From positions 682,001 to 746,000 of the forward strand of contig NZ_SOMG01000030.1 in the NCBI RefSeq assembly GCF_004402045.1: a stretch of DNA of 64,000 nucleotides, given 5' to 3'. This DNA is from Lelliottia nimipressuralis. GTDB taxonomy: Bacteria > Pseudomonadota > Gammaproteobacteria > Enterobacterales > Enterobacteriaceae. The position numbers were made by a program, and so were the translations under genes. The first letter of the stretch is position 1; the number at the start of each line of letters is the position of its first letter. Positions 57,308 through 64,000 of this stretch are shown piece after piece. The notes under the pieces were generated by a model that was not told where the DNA came from, searched no databases, and saw only the letters and a list, made by a program, of their open reading frames with translations.

Positions 57308-58162
57308 ATGACGACGAAACCTGAGATGTTGAGCCGTATCGAAGCGACCTTCAGCCAGCTCACGCCCAGCGAAAAGCGGGTCGGGAGCTGGCTGCTGGCG
57401 CACGCCGCGCAAATTCCGTTTGAAACGGCGGAGAGCGTGGGTCTGGCGAGCGGAACCAGCGGGATCACCGTCGGGCGCTTCCTGCGCAAGCTGGGGTATC
57501 GCAACCTGGAAGATGCCAAAAAGAGCCTGCGCGACCCGTATCAGCCCTGGGGCATGAGCGAGCGGCTTGACTCCTGGCAGCAGCAGCGCCCCCTGCCCAA
57601 CCGCCTTCAGCACGCCCTGTCTCTGGAAGTGGATGCCATCACGCAGGTGTATCAGCTGGCGCAAACGGACGCCTTCCGTCAGGTGGTACACAACCTGGCC
57701 CACGCGGACGCGGTGTTTGTGCTGGGGATCCAGTCAACGCGCGGGATTGCCAACGCCTTCTTCAGCCACCTCGAGTACCTCCGCCCGCGCGTGAGTTATT
57801 CGGAAGGGGCATCCGGGAGCTGGGTTGAATCCCTGAACTCGGGATTTTCGCATCCCTACGTCGTGCTGACCGATACGCGCGCCTACTCCGCGATGGCGCG
57901 CCAGTACTGCCGCGTCGCGAGCGAAAAAGGGATTCCGCTGGCCTTAATCACCGACATCTGGTGCCCGTGGGCGCGGGATTACCCGATTGATTTGCTGCAG
58001 GTGAAAACCGATACCGGTCATTTCTGGGATTCACTTGCCCCCGTGAGCTGTCTGTTCAACCTGCTGCTGTCGGGCGTGGTGGAAGCGCTGGGTGATGCGC
58101 TTCCGGCGCGCCTGGCGGTCAACCGACAATTACAACAAGAGTTTGGACAATTCGAACGCTAA
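57308..58162 (+). CDS. MurR/RpiR-family transcriptional regulator
   Basis: 284 residues: N-terminal HTH (LSRIEATFSQLTPSEKRVGSWLLAHAAQIPFETAESVGLASGTSGITVGRFLRKLGY) and a C-terminal SIS sugar/ligand-binding domain (AVFVLGIQSTRGIANAFFSHLEYLR). It lies 12 bp before ddpX, so it is the first gene of the operon. E. coli ddp has no such regulator beside it. Ligand may be a cell-wall piece. Confidence 0.88.
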   Translation: MTTKPEMLSRIEATFSQLTPSEKRVGSWLLAHAAQIPFETAESVGLASGTSGITVGRFLRKLGYRNLEDAKKSLRDPYQPWGMSERLDSWQQQRPLPNRLQHALSLEVDAITQVYQLAQTDAFRQVVHNLAHADAVFVLGIQSTRGIANAFFSHLEYLRPRVSYSEGASGSWVESLNSGFSHPYVVLTDTRAYSAMARQYCRVASEKGIPLALITDIWCPWARDYPIDLLQVKTDTGHFWDSLAPVSCLFNLLLSGVVEALGDALPARLAVNRQLQQEFGQFER

Positions 58163-58174
58163 AGGAGCGGAACT

Positions 58175-58750
58175 ATGCCCGAAGAGAGTGAACTGATTGA
58201 TGTGGCGAAGACATTCCCCACGCTGCATATCGATCTTAAGTACGCCACCGCCGACAACATTACTGGCCGCCCGATCTATCAGGAGGCGTTGTGCCTGCTG
58301 CATATCGATGCCGCCACCGCGCTGGCAAAAGCCATCAGCATTGCCACGCTGGCCGGGCTGAAGCTGGTAGTCTACGACGCCTATCGGCCGCAGCAGGCGC
58401 AGGCCCAGCTGTGGGATGCCTGCCCGAATCCGGAATATGTGGTCGACGTGGCGATTGGCTCTAACCACAGCCGCGGTACGGCCATCGACGTCACGCTGAT
58501 GGACGAACATAACGCCGTGCTGGATATGGGCGCCGGTTTTGACGAAATGCACGACCGTTCGCATCCGTATCACCCCTCCGTGCCGCCGCACGCCCAGCGC
58601 AACCGTCTGCTGTTGAACGCCATCATGTTCGGCGGCGGTTTTGTCGGGATCGGCAGCGAATGGTGGCACTTCGAATTGCCGAATGCCGCCAGCTACCCGC
58701 TGCTTGATGACCGTTTTGCCTGTTTTCCACTGACGCACACCTCTCTTTGA
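58175..58750 (+). CDS. ddpX: D-alanyl-D-alanine dipeptidase DdpX
   Basis: 191-residue VanX-type zinc dipeptidase: SNHSRGTAIDVTLM holds His and Asp ligands, SEWWHFEL the Glu base and last His. Cytosolic. It cuts D-Ala-D-Ala imported by DdpABCDF for use as carbon/nitrogen. AGGAG 7 bases before the ATG. Confidence 0.93.
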   Translation: MPEESELIDVAKTFPTLHIDLKYATADNITGRPIYQEALCLLHIDAATALAKAISIATLAGLKLVVYDAYRPQQAQAQLWDACPNPEYVVDVAIGSNHSRGTAIDVTLMDEHNAVLDMGAGFDEMHDRSHPYHPSVPPHAQRNRLLLNAIMFGGGFVGIGSEWWHFELPNAASYPLLDDRFACFPLTHTSL

Positions 58751-58765
58751 ACCTGGAGCACTGCA

Positions 58766-60298
58766 ATGAAAACATCGCTTCTCTCGACCGTAATTGCCGC
58801 CACACTGGTCCTGAGCGCCCCGCTGGCGCTGGCTGCCGTCCCGAAAGACATGCTGGCGATCGGTAAAGCCGCCGACCCGCAAACGCTCGATCCTGCCGTG
58901 ACGATTGATAACAACGATTGGACCGTTACCTATCCGTCCTACCAGCGTCTGGTCAAGTACAAGCCAGGCTCTACCGAGGTAGAAGGCGATCTGTCGACAG
59001 GCTGGAAAGCGTCCGACGACCAGAAAGAGTGGACCTTTACCCTGGGGGATAACGCGAAATTCTCCGACGGTACGCCGGTCACCGCGGAAGCGGTGAAACT
59101 CTCCTTTGAACGCCTGCTCAAGCTCAGCCAGGGGCCGTCCGAAGCCTTCCCGAAAGACCTGAAAGTTGATGCCGTTGATGACCACACGGTGAAATTTACC
59201 CTCAGCCAGCCGTTCGCGCCCTTCCTGTATACGCTGGCGAACGACGGGGCTTCCATCATTAACCCGACGGTGCTGAAGGCCAATGCCGCGGACGACGCGC
59301 GCGGGTATCTGGCGCAAAACACCGCCGGTTCCGGGCCATTTATGCTGAAAAGCTGGCAGAAAGGCCAGCAGCTGATCCTGGTGCCGAACCCCCACTGGCA
59401 GGGCGACAAGCCGCACTTTAAGCGCGTATCGGTGAAAATTATCGGTGAAAGCGCCTCCCGTCGGCTGCAGCTTTCCCGCGGTGACCTGGATATTGCCGAC
59501 TCCCTGCCGGTCGATCAGCTCGCAGCCCTGAAGCAGGAAGGGAAAGTGGCCGTCGCGGAATACCCCTCGCTGCGCGTCACTTATCTGTACCTCAACAACA
59601 GCAAAGCCCCGCTCAACCAGGTGGATTTACGCCGGGCCGTCTCCTGGGCGACGGACTACCAGGGCATGGTGAAAGGCATTCTGAGCGGCAACGGCAAGCA
59701 GATGCGCGGCCCGATCCCGGAAGGCATGTGGGGCTTTGACGCCACGGCAATGCAGTACAGCTTTGACGAGGCCAAAGCCAAAGCAGCTCTGGAGAAGGTT
59801 AAAGACAAGCCCGCCAGCCTGACCTTCCTCTATTCGGACAACGATCCCAACTGGGAGCCTATCGCCCTCTCGACCCAGGCCAGTCTTGGCAAGATCGGCA
59901 TTAACGTCAAGCTGGAAAAACTGGCCAATGCCACCATGCGCGACCGCGTCGGCAAAGGTGATTACGACATTGCCATCGGCAACTGGAGCCCGGACTTTGC
60001 CGACCCGTATATGTTCATGAACTACTGGTTTGAATCAGACAAAAAAGGGCTGCCGGGCAACCGTTCGTTCTATGAGAACAAAGAGGTCGACTCATTGCTG
60101 CAGGCCGCGCTGAAAACCACCGACCAGGCGGAACGCACCAAAGATTACCAGCAGGCGCAAAAGGTGGTGATTGACGAAGCAGCCTACGTTTATCTGTTCC
60201 AGAAGAATTACCAGCTGGCGATGAACAAAGAGGTCAAAGGCTTCACCTTTAATCCGATGCTTGAGCAGGTGTTTAACATCGCCACCATGAGCAAATAA
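58766..60298 (+). CDS. ddpA: D,D-dipeptide ABC transporter binding protein DdpA
   Basis: 510 residues, signal peptide (LSTVIAATLVLSAPLALAA), SBP family 5 fold (KAADPQTLDPAVTIDNNDWTVTYPSYQRL; WTFTLGDNAKFSDGTPVTAEAVKLSF). Periplasmic. It binds D-Ala-D-Ala type dipeptides for DdpBC. Confidence 0.92.
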   Translation: MKTSLLSTVIAATLVLSAPLALAAVPKDMLAIGKAADPQTLDPAVTIDNNDWTVTYPSYQRLVKYKPGSTEVEGDLSTGWKASDDQKEWTFTLGDNAKFSDGTPVTAEAVKLSFERLLKLSQGPSEAFPKDLKVDAVDDHTVKFTLSQPFAPFLYTLANDGASIINPTVLKANAADDARGYLAQNTAGSGPFMLKSWQKGQQLILVPNPHWQGDKPHFKRVSVKIIGESASRRLQLSRGDLDIADSLPVDQLAALKQEGKVAVAEYPSLRVTYLYLNNSKAPLNQVDLRRAVSWATDYQGMVKGILSGNGKQMRGPIPEGMWGFDATAMQYSFDEAKAKAALEKVKDKPASLTFLYSDNDPNWEPIALSTQASLGKIGINVKLEKLANATMRDRVGKGDYDIAIGNWSPDFADPYMFMNYWFESDKKGLPGNRSFYENKEVDSLLQAALKTTDQAERTKDYQQAQKVVIDEAAYVYLFQKNYQLAMNKEVKGFTFNPMLEQVFNIATMSK

Positions 60299-60321
60299 CG
60301 GTTCTCGCCGGGGGAAAGTGT

Positions 60322-61344
60322 ATGACGTTCTGGAGCATCGTGCGCCAGCGCTGCTGGGGGTTACTCCTGGTGGTGGCGGGTGTCTGTATCATCACCTTTA
60401 TTATTTCGCACCTGATCCCCGGCGATCCGGCCCGTCTGCTGGCCGGAGACCGTGCCAGCGACGAAATCGTGCAGAACATCCGCCAGCAGCTTGGGCTGGA
60501 TCGGCCGCTGTATATTCAGTTTGGTCGCTACGTGGACGCCCTTGCCCACGGTGATTTAGGCACGTCCATTCGTACCGGACGTCCGGTTGCCGAAGATCTG
60601 AAGGCCTTTTTCCCCGCCACGCTGGAGCTGGCCTTTTGTTCTCTGCTGCTGGCGCTGGTCATCGGCGTGCCGCTGGGGATTTTGTCAGCGGTGTACCGTA
60701 ACCGCTGGCTGGATCATCTGGTGCGGCTGATGGCGATGACCGGCATCTCCACCCCTGCGTTCTGGCTGGGGCTGGGCGTGATTGTGCTGTTCTACGGGCA
60801 ACTGCAAATTCTGCCCGGCGGCGGCAGGCTGGACGACTGGCTCGACCCGCCTACGCACGTTACCGGCTTTTATCTACTGGATGCGCTGCTGGAAGGCAAC
60901 GGGGAGGTCTTTTTCAATGCGCTTCAGCACCTGATTTTACCCTCGCTGACGCTGGCGTTTGTTCATCTGGGCATCGTGGCGCGTCAGGTCCGTTCCGCGA
61001 TGCTGGAGCAGCTTAGCGAGGATTACATTCGTACCGCCCGCGCCAGCGGCCTGCCCGGCTGGTACATCGTTCTGCGCTACGCCCTGCCGAATGCGATGAT
61101 CCCGTCGATTACCGTGCTCGGGCTGGCGCTGGGCGATCTGCTTTACGGCGCCGTGCTGACCGAAACCGTCTTCGCCTGGCCGGGCATGGGGGCCTGGGTG
61201 GTGACGTCCATTCAGGCGCTCGATTTCCCCGCCGTGATGGGCTTTGCCGTCGTCGTTTCGCTGGCCTACGTGCTGGTTAATCTGGTGGTCGATCTGCTTT
61301 ACCTGTGGATTGACCCGCGAATCGGGCGCGGAGGTGCCGAATGA
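60322..61344 (+). CDS. ddpB: D,D-dipeptide ABC transporter permease DdpB
   Basis: 340 residues, six membrane helices of the DppB type. EAA-loop-like RTARASGLPGWYIVLRYALPNAMIPSIT contacts the ATPases. Overlaps ddpC by 4 bp. Confidence 0.92.
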   Translation: MTFWSIVRQRCWGLLLVVAGVCIITFIISHLIPGDPARLLAGDRASDEIVQNIRQQLGLDRPLYIQFGRYVDALAHGDLGTSIRTGRPVAEDLKAFFPATLELAFCSLLLALVIGVPLGILSAVYRNRWLDHLVRLMAMTGISTPAFWLGLGVIVLFYGQLQILPGGGRLDDWLDPPTHVTGFYLLDALLEGNGEVFFNALQHLILPSLTLAFVHLGIVARQVRSAMLEQLSEDYIRTARASGLPGWYIVLRYALPNAMIPSITVLGLALGDLLYGAVLTETVFAWPGMGAWVVTSIQALDFPAVMGFAVVVSLAYVLVNLVVDLLYLWIDPRIGRGGAE

Positions 61345-62234
61345 TGTTAACTCAGGAAACGCCCGTCCCGGTTAAAACCGCCAGACAACGCATCAACTGG
61401 GCAAAGCTGTTCTGGATGCTGCGTCAAAGCCCGCTCACGATCGTTGGCGGCGTCATTATGATGGCGATGCTCTTTCTGATGGTAGCCTCACCGTGGATCG
61501 TGCCGCATGACCCGAACGCGCTGGATCTCACCGCCCGACTGCAGGCGCCGTCTGCGCAGCACTGGTTTGGTACCGATGAGGTGGGACGCGATCTGTTCAG
61601 CCGGGTACTGGCAGGCAGCCAGCAGTCGATTACCGCCGGGCTGGCGGTGGTGGTGATTGCGGGCGGCATTGGCTCGCTGCTGGGCTGTTTGTCCGGCGTG
61701 CTGGGCGGACGCGGCGATGCCATCATCATGCGGGTGATGGACATAATGCTCTCCATTCCCTCACTGGTGCTGACCATGGCGCTGGCCGCCGCGCTCGGGC
61801 CGAGCCTGTTCAACGCCATGCTGGCGATTGCGATTGTCCGCATTCCGTTCTACGTCCGCCTGGCGCGCGGGCAAACCCTGGTGGTGCGCCAGTTTACCTA
61901 CGTTCAGGCCGCCCGCACGTTCGGCGCATCCCGCTGGCATTTGATCAGCTGGCATATCCTGCGCAACGCCCTGCCGCCGCTGATTGTGCAGGCCTCCCTG
62001 GACATCGGCAGCGCTATTCTGATGGCCGCCACGCTGGGGTTTATTGGCCTGGGCGCGCAGCAGCCCACCGCCGAATGGGGCGCAATGGTGGCCGTTGGCC
62101 GTAACTACGTCCTGGATCAGTGGTGGTACTGTGCCTTTCCCGGTGCGGCGATTTTGATTACCGCCGTCGGCTTTAACCTGTTTGGCGATGGCATCCGCGA
62201 TCTGCTGGACCCGAAATCGGGAGGAAAACAGTGA
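61341..62234 (+). CDS. ddpC: D,D-dipeptide ABC transporter permease DdpC
   Basis: 297 residues of the DppC type: N-terminal TM, then HWFGTDEVGRDLFSRVLAGS and the EAA loop AARTFGASRWHLISWHILRNALPPLI. Two start ATGs in a row (61341, 61344). Overlaps ddpD by 4 bp. Confidence 0.92.
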   Translation: MMLTQETPVPVKTARQRINWAKLFWMLRQSPLTIVGGVIMMAMLFLMVASPWIVPHDPNALDLTARLQAPSAQHWFGTDEVGRDLFSRVLAGSQQSITAGLAVVVIAGGIGSLLGCLSGVLGGRGDAIIMRVMDIMLSIPSLVLTMALAAALGPSLFNAMLAIAIVRIPFYVRLARGQTLVVRQFTYVQAARTFGASRWHLISWHILRNALPPLIVQASLDIGSAILMAATLGFIGLGAQQPTAEWGAMVAVGRNYVLDQWWYCAFPGAAILITAVGFNLFGDGIRDLLDPKSGGKQ

Positions 62235-63220
62235 TGACCGAACCGGTATTACGCATTGAAGACCTGCACCTGAGCTTCCCGGTGTTTCGCGGGGAGGTCC
62301 ACGCGCTGAACCACGTCTCGCTGGAGATTGAAAGGGGCGAAATTGTCGGCGTAGTGGGCGAATCGGGATCGGGTAAATCCGTAACCGCCATGCTCGCCAT
62401 GCGGCTGCTGCCGGAAGGGAGCTACCGCATTCATCATGGTCAGGTGAAATTACTCGGCGAAAATGTCCTGACAGCCTCCGAGAAACAGCTTCGCCAGTGG
62501 CGCGGTGCCAGAGTGGCGATGATTTTTCAGGAGCCCATGACCGCACTCAACCCAACGCGGCGGATTGGCAAACAGATGGTGGAGGTGATCCGCCAGCATC
62601 AGCCACTTTCGCGGCGTGAGGCGCAGCAAAAGGCGATAACTCTGCTGGAAGAGATGCAAATTCCGGACGCGAAACAGGTCATGGAGCGTTATCCCTTTGA
62701 ACTGTCCGGCGGGATGCGCCAGCGGGTGATGATCGCCCTTGCCTTCTCCTGCGAGCCAGAGCTGATCATCGCCGACGAACCGACCACCGCACTGGATGTC
62801 ACCGTCCAGCTGCAGGTCTTGCGGCTGCTGAAGCATAAGGCGCGGGCCAGCGGCACCTCGGTGCTGTTTATCAGCCATGATATGGCCGTGGTGTCGCAGC
62901 TTTGCGACAGAATGTATGTGATGTATGCGGGCAGCGTGATCGAAAGCGGTACCACGCAGACGCTGATCCACCGCCCTGTGCATCCCTACTCCATTGGCCT
63001 GCTGCAGTGCGCACCCGAAAACGGCCAGCCGCGCGATCTGCTTCCCGCCATCCCCGGCACGGTGCCCAACCTCAGCCAGCTTCCGCAGGGGTGCGCTTTT
63101 CGCGAGCGCTGCTTTGCCGCCGGGGCGAAATGCAGCGAAACGCCGCGCTTACAGCCCAATGGTGCAGAAGGCCAACAGGCTGCCTGCTGGTATCCGCAAC
63201 GGGAGAAACACCATGTCTGA
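62231..63220 (+). CDS. ddpD: D,D-dipeptide ABC transporter ATPase DdpD
   Basis: 329-residue oligopeptide-type ATPase: Walker A GESGSGKS, signature LSGGMRQR, Walker B LIIADEPTTALDV, and a C-terminal Cys-rich oligo_HPY part (CAFRERCFAAGAKC-xE, CWY) that usually binds an Fe-S cluster. Start GTG 62231 or ATG 62234. Confidence 0.92.
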   Translation: MMTEPVLRIEDLHLSFPVFRGEVHALNHVSLEIERGEIVGVVGESGSGKSVTAMLAMRLLPEGSYRIHHGQVKLLGENVLTASEKQLRQWRGARVAMIFQEPMTALNPTRRIGKQMVEVIRQHQPLSRREAQQKAITLLEEMQIPDAKQVMERYPFELSGGMRQRVMIALAFSCEPELIIADEPTTALDVTVQLQVLRLLKHKARASGTSVLFISHDMAVVSQLCDRMYVMYAGSVIESGTTQTLIHRPVHPYSIGLLQCAPENGQPRDLLPAIPGTVPNLSQLPQGCAFRERCFAAGAKCSETPRLQPNGAEGQQAACWYPQREKHHV

Positions 63221-64000
63221 CGTACTGCTGGAACTGGATAGCGTGCACGTGAACTTTGCGGCGCGCAAAAACTGGCTGGGACGCGTAACGGAGCAGGTCC
63301 ATGCCCTCAACGGGCTCGACCTTGAGATCCGTCGGGGGGAAACGCTCGGCATTGTCGGGGAATCCGGCTGCGGGAAAAGCACGCTGGCCCAGCTGCTGAT
63401 GGGCATGCTTAAGCCCAGCACCGGCGCATGCCAGCGGGCGCACCACGCGGGCGGCATGCAGATGGTATTTCAGGATCCGCTCTCCTCTCTCGACCCGCGC
63501 CTGCCGGTCTGGCGCATCATCACTGAGCCGGTATGGGTGCAAAAACGCAGCAGCGAGCGGGAACGCCGCCAGCTGGCAGAAAACCTGGCGCTGCAGGTTG
63601 GCATTCGCCCGGAATATCTCGACCGGCTTCCGCACGCCTTCTCCGGCGGGCAGCGCCAGCGCATCGCCATTGCCCGGGCGCTCTCGTCCGATCCCGATAT
63701 CATCGTGCTCGATGAACCCACTAGCGCGCTGGATATCTCCGTGCAGGCGCAAATCCTCAACCTGCTGGTGACGCTACAGCAGCAGCGTAATCTGACCTAC
63801 GTGTTAATTTCGCATAACGTCTCGGTGGTCAGACACATGAGCGACCGCGTGGCGGTGATGTACCTTGGGCAGATTGTGGAGCTGGGCAGCGCCGCGCAGG
63901 TGCTTGGGGAGGCACGCCATCCCTATACCCGCCTGTTACTCGATTCGGTTCCCCGCACCGGAGAACCGCTGGATGAAAAACTGGCCTTACGCAAAACGGA
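63213..64000 (+). CDS. ddpF: D,D-dipeptide ABC transporter ATPase DdpF (3' end outside window)
   Basis: ATG 63213 opens 262 codons to the edge: Walker A GESGCGKST, signature SGGQRQR, Walker B IIVLDEPTSALDI, His-loop LISHNVSVV. The family has ~305 residues, so ~40 are missing. Overlaps ddpD by 8 bp. Pairs with DdpD to drive uptake. Confidence 0.92.
   Translation, partial: MSDVLLELDSVHVNFAARKNWLGRVTEQVHALNGLDLEIRRGETLGIVGESGCGKSTLAQLLMGMLKPSTGACQRAHHAGGMQMVFQDPLSSLDPRLPVWRIITEPVWVQKRSSERERRQLAENLALQVGIRPEYLDRLPHAFSGGQRQRIAIARALSSDPDIIVLDEPTSALDISVQAQILNLLVTLQQQRNLTYVLISHNVSVVRHMSDRVAVMYLGQIVELGSAAQVLGEARHPYTRLLLDSVPRTGEPLDEKLALRKT

Overview
The window reads as chromosome of a gamma-proteobacterium of the family Enterobacteriaceae, most likely Enterobacter or a close relative. 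The cus genes closely resemble those of E. coli. The scr (sucrose) regulon and the protocatechuate decarboxylase AroY resemble Klebsiella/Enterobacter versions. A ddp dipeptide operon, treXYZ genes and scs thiol-redox genes complete an enterobacterial gene set. Most of the window is dense, GC-rich and operonic. Four stretches look foreign or AT-rich: about 1-2300, 18000-19550, 41800-46000 and some spacers. All assignments come from reading the sequence and remembered families; no database search was possible.

Layout. 1-2300: the 5' part of an alpha-helical pore-forming toxin subunit (HBL/NHE/ClyA type) and a small cystatin-like protein. 2308-6936: aldo/keto reductase, LysR regulator, MscS-type channel and a small membrane protein. 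6980-15438: the complete copper/silver efflux locus cusCFBA with divergent cusRS and a clear CusR box. 15443-17881: a divergent LysR/MFS pair, followed by a REP-type repeat. 18017-19337: a type VI secretion islet (Ntox44-type toxin, candidate immunity protein, and an hcp gene broken by one stop codon). 19556-23011: a DUF969/DUF979/DUF2891 operon facing a winged-helix regulator, with a large nested palindrome between them. 23014-29357: a treZ-treY-glgX trehalose operon. 29589-33257: periplasmic phosphatase, metallo-beta-lactamase-fold hydrolase and two LysR regulators. 33368-36574: aroY, a DUF2132 protein and a YddW-like lipoprotein. 36615-41554: a periplasmic thiol-redox operon (ScsA-like, ScsB, ScsC, DsbG) preceded by an ECF sigma factor and a His-rich membrane protein.

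41782-45866 is the most unusual part. It is an AT-rich wreck of P2-like prophage DNA with two decayed copies of the start of the baseplate gene V. It carries an unrecognised membrane-anchored coiled-coil gene and a small pore-forming colicin with its immunity gene. The colicin has a colicin N-like front end and a colicin E1-like pore domain. A frameshifted phage-like gene closes the island.

46052-57041: chemoreceptor, the full sucrose regulon scrKYABR with ScrR operators, a BLUF-EAL light-responsive phosphodiesterase and an alpha/beta hydrolase. 57308-64000: an RpiR regulator leading the D-Ala-D-Ala dipeptide operon ddpXABCDF; ddpF runs off the end.

Two copper/periplasmic-stress modules (cus and scs with its own sigma factor) lie in one 35-kb stretch, and three competition or toxin modules (alpha-PFT, T6SS cargo, colicin) sit in separate AT-rich islets.
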